A stretch of 40,627 nucleotides of DNA from positions 50,935 through 91,561 of the forward strand of contig NZ_KE387211.1 of assembly GCF_000430725.1 (NCBI RefSeq), in the 5' to 3' direction. The notes beneath the pieces were generated by a model. It was not told the DNA's origin, made no database searches, and was given only the letters and a program-made list of their open reading frames with translations. Numbering within the stretch: the first letter of the stretch is position 1; each line of letters begins with the position of its first letter. This stretch comes from Azohydromonas australica DSM 1124. Lineage in GTDB: Bacteria > Pseudomonadota > Gammaproteobacteria > Burkholderiales > Burkholderiaceae_C. This document shows, piece by piece, positions 1 through 10,541 of this stretch. Both the position numbers and the translations under genes were made by a program.

Positions 1-1317
1 ATGGCCAAGCACGCCAAGGAAAAGTTCGATGCGATCGTGGTGGGCGCGGGTGCCTCGGGCAACGCCGCGGCCTACACGATGGCCAAGGCAGGGCTCAAGG
101 TGCTGCAGATCGAGCGCGGCGAGTACCCCGGCAGCAAGAACGTGCAGGGCGCCATCCTGTACGCCAACGCGCTGGAGAAAATCATCCCGGACTTCCGCGA
201 TGACGCTCCGCTGGAGCGCCACATCATCGAGCAGCGCATCTGGGTGCTCGACGACAAGTCCTTCGTCGGCACGCACTACCGCAGCGACGACTACAACAAG
301 CCGCCCTACAACCGCTACACCATCATCCGCGCGCAGTTCGACAAGTGGTTCTCCTCCAAGGTGCGCGAGGCCGGTGCCCTGCTCATCTGCGAGACCACCG
401 TGGAGGAGCTGCTCATGGACGGCTCGCGCGTGGTGGGCGTGCGTTGCGACCGCATCGGCGGCGAGGTCTACGCCGACGTGGTGGTGCTGGCCGACGGCGT
501 GAACTCCACGCTGGCGCGCAAGGCCGGGCTGCACGGCGAGATCCAGGCCGGCAACGTGGCACTGGCCGTCAAGGAGATCCTCTTCATGCCCGAGGAAGTG
601 ATCCAGCAGCGCTTCAACATCAATGAAGAGGAGGGCGTGGTCATCGAGATGATGGGCACGGTCACCGAAGGCATGGTGGGCACCGGGTTCCTCTACACCA
701 ACAAGGACTCGCTGACCATCGGCGTCGGCTGCATGCTCTCCGACTTCAAGAACAACCCGCAGCGCACCGCGCCCTACGCGCTGCTGGAAAAGCTCAAGAA
801 GCATCCTTCCATCGCCCCGCTGATCGAGGGCGGCGAGATGAAGGAGTACGCCGCGCACCTCATCCCCGAAGGCGGCTTCCACGCCGTGCCCAAGGTGTAC
901 GGCGACGGCTGGATGATCGTGGGCGACTCCGGCGGCTTCGTCAACGCCGCGCACCGCGAGGGCTCCAACCTGGCCATGACCACCGGGCGCCTCGCCGGCG
1001 AGACCGTCATCGCCGCCAAGGCCGCGGGCAAGGACATGAGCACCTCCACGCTGTCGGCCTACAAGGCCGCGCTGGACGACAGCTTCGTCATGAAGGACCT
1101 GCACAAGTACCGCGACATGCCGCACGTGCTGCACACCTCCCCGCAGTTCTTCAACGCCTACCCCTCGCTGCTCAACCGCGCCGCGCAGACCATGTTCACC
1201 GTGGACGGCGTGGACAAGAAGACCAAGGAGAAAGAGATCTTCGGCAGCTTCCGCTCCGCCCGGCGCCTGGGTGGCCTCGTCTCCGACGCGTTCAAACTGT
1301 GGAAGGCCTTCCGATGA
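1..1317 (+). CDS. fixC: FixC, electron-transfer flavoprotein-quinone oxidoreductase-like FAD protein
   Basis: 438-residue flavoprotein. FixC works with FixA, FixB and FixX to send electrons from NADH toward ferredoxin or flavodoxin for nitrogenase, coupled to quinone reduction. Seen: an N-terminal dinucleotide-binding glycine pattern (G15-A-G17-A-S-G20), the FixC-type stretch ERGEYPGSKNVQGAI near residue 40, a second FAD-contact segment around GDGWMIVGDSGGF, and the family C-terminus with MKDLHKYRDMP. Length is normal for FixC. The ATG is the first base of the window, so the ribosome binding site and the expected upstream fixAB cannot be seen; the start matches where family members begin. The stop overlaps the fixX start (ATGA), so translation is probably coupled. 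ETF-QO of fatty-acid oxidation is the nearest alternative; the short fixX and nifA context favours FixC. Confidence 0.93.
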   Translation: MAKHAKEKFDAIVVGAGASGNAAAYTMAKAGLKVLQIERGEYPGSKNVQGAILYANALEKIIPDFRDDAPLERHIIEQRIWVLDDKSFVGTHYRSDDYNKPPYNRYTIIRAQFDKWFSSKVREAGALLICETTVEELLMDGSRVVGVRCDRIGGEVYADVVVLADGVNSTLARKAGLHGEIQAGNVALAVKEILFMPEEVIQQRFNINEEEGVVIEMMGTVTEGMVGTGFLYTNKDSLTIGVGCMLSDFKNNPQRTAPYALLEKLKKHPSIAPLIEGGEMKEYAAHLIPEGGFHAVPKVYGDGWMIVGDSGGFVNAAHREGSNLAMTTGRLAGETVIAAKAAGKDMSTSTLSAYKAALDDSFVMKDLHKYRDMPHVLHTSPQFFNAYPSLLNRAAQTMFTVDGVDKKTKEKEIFGSFRSARRLGGLVSDAFKLWKAFR

Positions 1318-1625
1318 GCACCGCCGCCAGCCCGACCCTCGTCAACGTCGAGGAAAAGCTGTTCCAGAACCGCTACAAGGTCGACCACGGCCGCCCGCAC
1401 ATCCAGATCAAGGATGCTGACGTCTGCGCCAACGACTGCAAGGGCCAGCAGTGCACCTTCGTCTGCCCGGCCGCCTGCTACAAGGCCGAGGGCAACCGCA
1501 CCGTCACGCTCATCACCGACGGCTGCCTGGAGTGCGGCAGCTGCCGCGTCATCTGCACCGAGCACGCCAACGTCGCCTGGGAGTACCCGCGCGGCGGGCA
1601 CGGCATCCTTTTCAAATTCGGTTGA
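1314..1625 (+). CDS. fixX: FixX, ferredoxin-like protein
   Basis: 103-residue iron-sulfur protein that partners FixC in electron transfer to nitrogenase. Seen: a cysteine-rich first half (VCANDCKGQQCTFVCPAACY) and a second motif GCLECGSCRVIC, followed by the FixX-type tail WEYPRGGHGILF. The CxxCGxC-type motif supports at least one [4Fe-4S] cluster. An in-frame ATG lies at 1299, but the ATG at 1314 overlaps the fixC stop as ATGA and gives the usual FixX N-terminus (MSTAASPTLVNVEEKL), so it is preferred. The next gene begins 6 bases after the stop, which suggests one transcript. Confidence 0.93.
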   Translation: MSTAASPTLVNVEEKLFQNRYKVDHGRPHIQIKDADVCANDCKGQQCTFVCPAACYKAEGNRTVTLITDGCLECGSCRVICTEHANVAWEYPRGGHGILFKFG

Positions 1626-1631
1626 GCACGC

Positions 1632-2087
1632 ATGAACGACGTTGAACGATTCCTGGCCCACGCTGTCCAGCTCGAACGCGAGGCGGCGCGGCGCTACGAG
1701 GAGCTCTCGGCCGCCATGGGCACCGAAGGCAACGGGGAGCTGAAGGCCTTCTTCAGCAAGATGGCGCGCTACTCGCGCCAGCACTTGGCGCAGGCCAACG
1801 CGCGTGCGGGCTTCCGTGACGTGCCGCCGCTGGCGGCCGACGAGTACGTCTGGCCTGACGGCACCTCGCCCGAGACGGCCGACTGGGTGGGCGTGGACGC
1901 GCAGATGGGCGCACGCGAGGCGCTGGAGCTGGCCCTGGCCAGCGAGCGCCGCGGACATGCCTACTACGGCGCCATCGCCGCCACCACCACCGACCCCGAA
2001 GTGCGCCTGCTGGCGCAGGAATTCACCCAGGAAGAGGGTGAGCACGTGGCCGAGCTGGAGAAGCTCCTGGCGCGCTGCGCCGCCTGA
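1632..2087 (+). CDS. Ferritin-like / rubrerythrin-type diiron domain protein
   Basis: 151-residue mostly helical protein without a C-terminal rubredoxin domain. Seen: four candidate metal-binding helices, with E15/E17 in LEREAARRYEEL, H51 in RYSRQH, E105 in ASERRGHAYY, and E135-x-x-H138 in EEGEHVAEL. The first ExxH pair of typical rubrerythrin folds appears incomplete: the position three before H51 is Ser48 rather than Glu. The family handles ferrous iron or peroxide. It sits 6 bases behind fixX and directly before nifA, so a role in oxygen/peroxide protection or iron supply for nitrogenase is a reasonable inference, not shown by sequence. The start follows GAGCACGC, a weak ribosome site, consistent with translation coupled to fixX. 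Confidence 0.8.
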   Translation: MNDVERFLAHAVQLEREAARRYEELSAAMGTEGNGELKAFFSKMARYSRQHLAQANARAGFRDVPPLAADEYVWPDGTSPETADWVGVDAQMGAREALELALASERRGHAYYGAIAATTTDPEVRLLAQEFTQEEGEHVAELEKLLARCAA

Positions 2088-2415
2088 GCGCCATCGCCCG
2101 GCCCGGGGCTGGGCACCGTATTCCCGTGCGGGTCATTGGCGCCCGCAACCATGCCGCTCGGCTGTGCGCAGGCGCAGCCGGGCGGTACTTTTTCGCCCGT
2201 CTCGAGACGCCCAGAGGCGAGCCGTTCGCCGCCTTTGCGCCACGTCAAATCATGTGCAGGAAGTCACTCGCGCAAACCCTTGGTGGTGTGCTTTTTGCGC
2301 GTTGACCTGCGTCATGCCTGCATCGACCCATCCCATGCCCGAACCTGAAGCAGACATGCACCGGAGCGTTGCGACCGGCACCGTAAACGTTCCCAACCCA
2401 GCACGGAGGTCTGCC
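2088..2415 (+). promoter_or_regulatory. Leader region of nifA
   Basis: 328 bases without a convincing gene between the ferritin-like gene and nifA. It contains the candidate sigma54 element at 2284-2299 and the nifA ribosome site ACGGAGGT at 2403-2410. I see no TGT-N10-ACA NifA upstream site; the nearest is TGT-N10-ACT at 2253-2268, which lies too close to the promoter. In-frame ATGs at 2335 and 2356 could extend NifA but lack a good ribosome site. Confidence 0.6.
2284..2299 (+). promoter_or_regulatory. Candidate sigma54 (-24/-12) promoter for nifA
   Basis: TGGTGTGCTTTTTGCG has GG at 2285-2286 and GC at 2297-2298 separated by exactly 10 bases, with TTGC at the -12 side. The -24 side (TGGTGT) departs from the TGGCAC consensus. 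Transcription would start near 2310, about 105 bases before the nifA ATG. Confidence 0.45.
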
Positions 2416-4200
<1,785 letters not shown>

Positions 4201-4207
4201 TGGGTTC

Positions 4208-4283
4208 TCGTTCGGGCTGAGCCTGTCGAAGCCCTCTAGACCAATCGGCTGACAGACCCTTCGACAAGCTCAGGGCGAACGGG
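4208..4283. repeat. Paired inverted repeat (REP-like), probable two-way terminator
   Basis: Two imperfect copies in opposite orientation: about 4209-4233 (contains GGCTGAGCCTGTCGAAGCC) and about 4256-4283 (contains CCTTCGACAAGCTCAGGG). Each half can pair with the other into a long hairpin with a loop of about 20 bases. It lies between the convergent ends of nifA and katE, so bidirectional termination is plausible. The motif with core CTGAGC-TGTCGAAG is, from memory, a dispersed intergenic repeat in many Burkholderiales. Confidence 0.75.
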
Positions 4284-4292
4284 AGAAGCAAC

Positions 4293-6848
<2,556 letters not shown>

Positions 6849-6987
6849 GGTGGTTCCTGCGTGGGTGGGTAGCGCAGGGGCCAAGGCAATCGGAATTCCC
6901 GTCGATCCGGAAGCAGGCGCCTCAAGCCCGGGAAGCCGCTTCGCTCGCACGCCTCCGACTTGACATAAGCTGTATTGAAGAGCTGAT

Positions 6988-7021
6988 CCCGGTTCCAGGT
7001 AGCTTCCAGCCTGGAACCGGG
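6988..7021 (-). terminator. Strong hairpin after the MFS gene
   Basis: Perfect 12-base stem: CCCGGTTCCAGG (6988-6999) pairs with CCTGGAACCGGG (7010-7021) around a 10-base loop. It starts 19 bases past the stop of the minus-strand MFS gene and lies before katE. There is no clear T tract, so it may terminate poorly alone or protect the mRNA 3' end. Confidence 0.6.
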
Positions 7022-7040
7022 CTCGCGACCAACGCGGCGC

Positions 7041-8387
7041 TCAGGAAACCGGCTTGATCACGGGGTCGGCCAGCTCCGGCGCCTGGCGCTCGCTGCGGGA
7101 CGCCTTGGCGAGCGCGGGCACGAGCAGCAGCCCGAGGGCAGCGGCACCCAGGATCACGGAGAAGCCCGCCGAGCTACGGCCCGTCGCCGTTTCCACCATG
7201 CCGAACAGGTACGGGCCCACGAAGCCGCCGAGCAGGCCGATGGTGTTGATGAACGCCAGCCCCGCCGCGGCCTGGATGCCCTGCAGCCGCTTCATCGCGA
7301 TGGCCCAGTAGGACGGCAGGATCCCGCCGCCGAAGAAGGCCGTGGCCACGAACAGCGCGATCTGCACCGCCGGGCGCTCCGTGGCTAGGAAGGCGCAGGC
7401 GCTGAGCAGCAGCCCGGCCGTCAGCGCGCCCAGGAACACGAAGTCGCTCTTCACGCGGCGGTGGATGCGCGGCAGCGTCAGCACGCCCAGCAGGAAACCC
7501 AGGCCAACGCTGCTGGACATCACGCCCACCAGGAACGGCGACTCGACTTTCATCTGCTGGATCATGGCCGGCGTGAAGAACACCAGCCCGACGAAGGCAA
7601 CCTGGTTCAGGAAGTAAATGAGCCCGGTGAGCACCGTGCTCGGCCGCTTGATCGCCGCCATCCAGTCCTGCGAAGACAGGTTCGCATGGCCGGCCTGGTC
7701 GATAACGGCGCGGCTTTCCAGCGCCTGCGCCTCTTCGCGCGAGAGCCACTTCGCATCGCTGGGCCGCTCGGCCAGCTTGAAGTACAGCAGGATGCCGACG
7801 GCGATGGTGGGCAGCCCTTCGAGCATGAACATCCACTGCCAGCCGCGCAGCCCGGCCAGGCCGTCGAGCTGCATCAGCGCGCCGCCCAGCGGATTGCCCA
7901 GCAGCAGCCCCAGCGCCGGCGCGGTGTAGATCCAGCCGACCACCACCGGCCGGTCCTTGGGCGCGAACCACAACGTCACCATGTACATCAGCGCCGGGAA
8001 CAGGCCGGCCTCGGCAATGCCCAGCAGCACGCGCAGCAGGTAGAACGAGGCTTCGCCCTGCACGAACATCATCGCCACCGACAGCGCCCCCCAGGTCACG
8101 GCGATGCGGGCGATCCAGGGCCGGGGGCCGATGCGGTGCGCCAGCAGGTTGCTCGGCACCTCCAGCAGCGCGTAGCCCAGGAAGAAGATGCCCGCGCCCA
8201 GCCCGTAGGCCGCCGCGCTGATGCCCAGGTCCGCCGCCAGGTGCGCCTTCGCCAGCGACACGTTGGTGCGGTCTATATAGGACATGAAATAAATGGCGCA
8301 CAGCAGTGGAATCAGCCGGGTCATGGCCTTTTGCGTGGCGACGCGGTGCGTCTCGTCCACGCCGCTTTCAATGGAGCGGGTTTCCAT
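7041..8387 (-). CDS. MFS carrier, anion:cation symporter type
   Basis: 448-residue inner-membrane transporter with the hydrophobic pattern of about 12 membrane segments. The first segment ends in SYIDRTNVSLA (D39-R-T-N42), typical of the ACS family that imports organic acids such as hexuronates, tartrate or phthalate derivatives. The second segment YALLEVPSNLLAHRIGPR is also characteristic of this family. Start at 8387 is supported by AGGAGA about 6 bases upstream. It is the third gene of a minus-strand operon, 50 bases after the beta-keto acid cleavage enzyme, so it probably imports the substrate handled by the two upstream enzymes. The substrate cannot be named from sequence. Confidence 0.88.
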   Translation of the reverse strand: METRSIESGVDETHRVATQKAMTRLIPLLCAIYFMSYIDRTNVSLAKAHLAADLGISAAAYGLGAGIFFLGYALLEVPSNLLAHRIGPRPWIARIAVTWGALSVAMMFVQGEASFYLLRVLLGIAEAGLFPALMYMVTLWFAPKDRPVVVGWIYTAPALGLLLGNPLGGALMQLDGLAGLRGWQWMFMLEGLPTIAVGILLYFKLAERPSDAKWLSREEAQALESRAVIDQAGHANLSSQDWMAAIKRPSTVLTGLIYFLNQVAFVGLVFFTPAMIQQMKVESPFLVGVMSSSVGLGFLLGVLTLPRIHRRVKSDFVFLGALTAGLLLSACAFLATERPAVQIALFVATAFFGGGILPSYWAIAMKRLQGIQAAAGLAFINTIGLLGGFVGPYLFGMVETATGRSSAGFSVILGAAALGLLLVPALAKASRSERQAPELADPVIKPVS

Positions 8388-8437
8388 GTTGTCTCCTGTG
8401 AAATAAGAATCAGGTTTGCGCCGCTCGGCGCTCGAAG

Positions 8438-9379
8438 TCAGAACGCGACGTTTTCCCTGCCCTTGAGTCCCAGCATGGCGCGCGCTTCGGCCGGTGTGGC
8501 AATTTCCACCGACAGCTCTTCCAGGATGCGGCGAATCTTGAGCACCTGCTCCGCGCACGATTTCGCGAGCTGGCCCTTGCCCAGATACAGGCTGTCTTCC
8601 AGCCCCACGCGCACGTTACCGCCCATCACTGCGCCCATGGCCAGCAGCGGCATCTGGTGGCGCCCGGCACCCAGAATCGAAAAACGGTAGTTGTCGCGCC
8701 CGAAAAGCCGGTCCGCCGTCGAGCGCATCAGCACCAGATTTTCAGGGTCAGGACCCATGCCGCCCAGAATGCCGTAAATGCTCTGGATAAACAGCGGGCC
8801 CTTGATCAGGCCTTCGTCCACGAAATGGGCCAGGTTGTAAAGATGCCCGACGTCGTAGCACTCGAATTCGAAGCGCGTGCCGCAATCTTCGCCCAGCACC
8901 TGGAGAATATGCTTGATGTCGCGGAAAGTATTCCGGAAGATCATGTCTTCCATGCCTTCGATATAAGGCTTCTCCCAGTCGTGGCGCCAGTCGGAGATCT
9001 TGCGCGCGGCCGGGTGGATCGAAAAATTCATCGACCCCATGTTCAGCGAGCACATCTCGGGCTTGGCCTTCAAGGGATAAGCCAGGCGCTCCTCCAGCGT
9101 CATCCGGGTGCTGCCGCCGGTGGTGATGTTGATGATGGCGTCCGTCGCGGCGCCAATGCGCGGCACGAACTGGTCGAATACCCGCGGGTCCGCCGTCGGG
9201 CGCCCGTCCTCCGGATTCCGCGCGTGCAAATGGATGATGGCAGCGCCCGCCTCCGCCGCCGCTATGGATTGACGCGCAATCTCATCCGGCGTCAAGGCCA
9301 AATAGGGCGACATGGTGGGCGTGTGCACCGAGCCCGTGACCGCGCAACTGATGATGACCTTGTCCTGGGTTTTCTTCAT
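8438..9379 (-). CDS. Beta-keto acid cleavage enzyme (BKACE/DUF849, Kce-like)
   Basis: 313-residue TIM-barrel protein of the family that condenses a beta-keto acid with acetyl-CoA and splits it into acetoacetate and a CoA ester. Seen: zinc ligands H50 and H52 in IIHLHARNPEDGRP, a third likely ligand Glu in RVGLEDSLYL, and the conserved INITTGGS segment. Length is normal. Start at 9379 has AGGAGA about 7 bases upstream. It lies 25 bases behind the SDR gene. The best-known member is 3-keto-5-aminohexanoate cleavage enzyme, but the family is functionally diverse and the substrate here is unknown. One 60-base stretch (8941-9000) counts 32 G+C, well below the flanking genes, which hints at transfer. 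Confidence 0.9.
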   Translation of the reverse strand: MKKTQDKVIISCAVTGSVHTPTMSPYLALTPDEIARQSIAAAEAGAAIIHLHARNPEDGRPTADPRVFDQFVPRIGAATDAIINITTGGSTRMTLEERLAYPLKAKPEMCSLNMGSMNFSIHPAARKISDWRHDWEKPYIEGMEDMIFRNTFRDIKHILQVLGEDCGTRFEFECYDVGHLYNLAHFVDEGLIKGPLFIQSIYGILGGMGPDPENLVLMRSTADRLFGRDNYRFSILGAGRHQMPLLAMGAVMGGNVRVGLEDSLYLGKGQLAKSCAEQVLKIRRILEELSVEIATPAEARAMLGLKGRENVAF

Positions 9380-9404
9380 GGCTGTCTCCTGGTGGATTCG
9401 AAGC

Positions 9405-10196
9405 TCACAGGTATTCGATGTTTCCGTCCACGCTGATCGCCTGGCCGGTCACGTTGCGCGCCGCAGGCGAGCTCAGAAAAAGCGCCATAGCCGCCACGTC
9501 CTCGGAGCTCACCATGCGGCGCAAGGAAATCTTGCGCAGGTATTCCTCGCGCATGGCTTCCACGCTGACGCCGGCCGCCGCGGCCCGGGCCGCGATGACG
9601 CTGTTCATGCGCTCGCCTTCCACCGTGCCCGGCAAAATGGCATTGACGCGAATACCCTGTGGACCCAATTCGATCGCGAGCGATTTCATCAAGCCGACGA
9701 TGGCCCATTTGGTCGAGGCATAAGGCGTGCGTAGCGCATAACCCAGCCGGCCCGCGACGGAACTCATGGCCAGCACGCACGGATGGGCCTTCGACTGCTT
9801 GAGCAGCGGCACGGCCCGGCGCGCGAAGTAATACTGGCTGTTCAGATTGACGGCCATGGTGCGTTCCCAGCCCTCGGCGCCAATCTCGTCGATCGGCCCC
9901 GTCGGCCCGGCAATGCCGGCGTTGTTCACCAGCACGTCCAGGCCGCCCAGCGTGGTGCGCAAATCGTCGAATACCCGGTCCACATCGGCCGCCACCGACG
10001 CATCGGCCACGCTGGACGTGATTCCCGGCGCCTCTGCACTCAAGCGGCGCAACGCGGCCTGGTCAATATCGCAGACGTGCACGTGGGCGCCGGCTTCGCA
10101 AAATGCACGCGCGACCGTGGCGCCAATGCCATTTCCACCGGCGCTCACCAGGACCCGCAAACCGGCAGCCGGTCGCAGCGATTCAAGAATACTCAT
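9405..10196 (-). CDS. Short-chain dehydrogenase/reductase
   Basis: 263-residue NAD(P)-dependent oxidoreductase. Seen: cofactor loop SAGGNGIG (18-25), NNAG motif, catalytic Ser146, Tyr159 and Lys163 (PYASTK), and the family C-terminal stretch LGPQGIRVNAILPGTV. First gene of the operon SDR, BKACE, MFS. A beta-hydroxy acid to beta-keto acid oxidation would supply the BKACE enzyme; this is inference from order. Two starts are possible: ATG 10196 (MSILESL) with AAGGA 12 bases upstream, or ATG 10205 (MYPMSI) with the same AAGGA only 3 bases upstream. Neither spacing is ideal; 10196 is reported as the more conventional N-terminus. Confidence 0.92.
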   Translation of the reverse strand: MSILESLRPAAGLRVLVSAGGNGIGATVARAFCEAGAHVHVCDIDQAALRRLSAEAPGITSSVADASVAADVDRVFDDLRTTLGGLDVLVNNAGIAGPTGPIDEIGAEGWERTMAVNLNSQYYFARRAVPLLKQSKAHPCVLAMSSVAGRLGYALRTPYASTKWAIVGLMKSLAIELGPQGIRVNAILPGTVEGERMNSVIAARAAAAGVSVEAMREEYLRKISLRRMVSSEDVAAMALFLSSPAARNVTGQAISVDGNIEYL

Positions 10197-10205
10197 GGGA
10201 TACAT

Positions 10206-10541
10206 CCATCCTTCATGCGGCACCGCCGGTTGCGGCGCCTGGCGTCCCGGCCGTGATTCACGGGTATCGAGAACATGACAACTGAGGACGGAAGTCTCGG
10301 CGGCCGAGGCTCGCAAGCCTATGTGCTGCAGCCACATATTCCGGGCCGATTCAATGTGAGCGTTGCACTCAGTATTAACCCTTGAACCGACGCGCCGCCC
10401 CGCTCGGCTGGCTGGAGGTCGTCAATGCTCACGCCGCCGCCGGGGATGGGCACTCTGGGATACTGGCCGTCGGCCTTGCCTCCAAAAACGTCCGCTCCGG
10501 AATCTCTTGTTCCCACCCCGGATTCACCGCCCAGGAATCAC
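10206..10541. promoter_or_regulatory. Divergent control region between SDR operon and PucR-type regulator
   Basis: 336 bases without a convincing gene. The AT-richer middle (about 10320-10380) holds two GTG-N7-CAC elements, reported separately. TATTAA at 10373-10378 could be a -10 for the rightward regulator gene, but the matching -35 (TTCAAT, 10350-10355) is weak. No clear leftward promoter could be fixed by eye. Confidence 0.5.
10320..10368. promoter_or_regulatory. Two candidate operators, GTG-N7-CAC
   Basis: Palindrome TATGTG-N7-CACATA at 10320-10338 and a second, shorter copy AATGTG-N7-CACTCA with its core at 10356-10368. The half-sites have identical spacing, and the two centres (10329 and 10362) are 33 bases apart, close to three helical turns. 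This is the arrangement expected for a dimeric regulator binding cooperatively on one DNA face. The adjacent GAF/HTH regulator is the natural candidate ligand. Confidence 0.5.

Noticed and set aside
2253..2268. TGT-N10-ACT as a NifA upstream activator site
   Set aside because: The last base of the ACA half is wrong, and it lies only 16 bases before the candidate -24 element, too close for normal looping.
6960..6965. Perfect TTGACA on the plus strand
   Set aside because: No -10-like hexamer at 16-18 bases, and it would fire into the 3' end of the convergent MFS gene.
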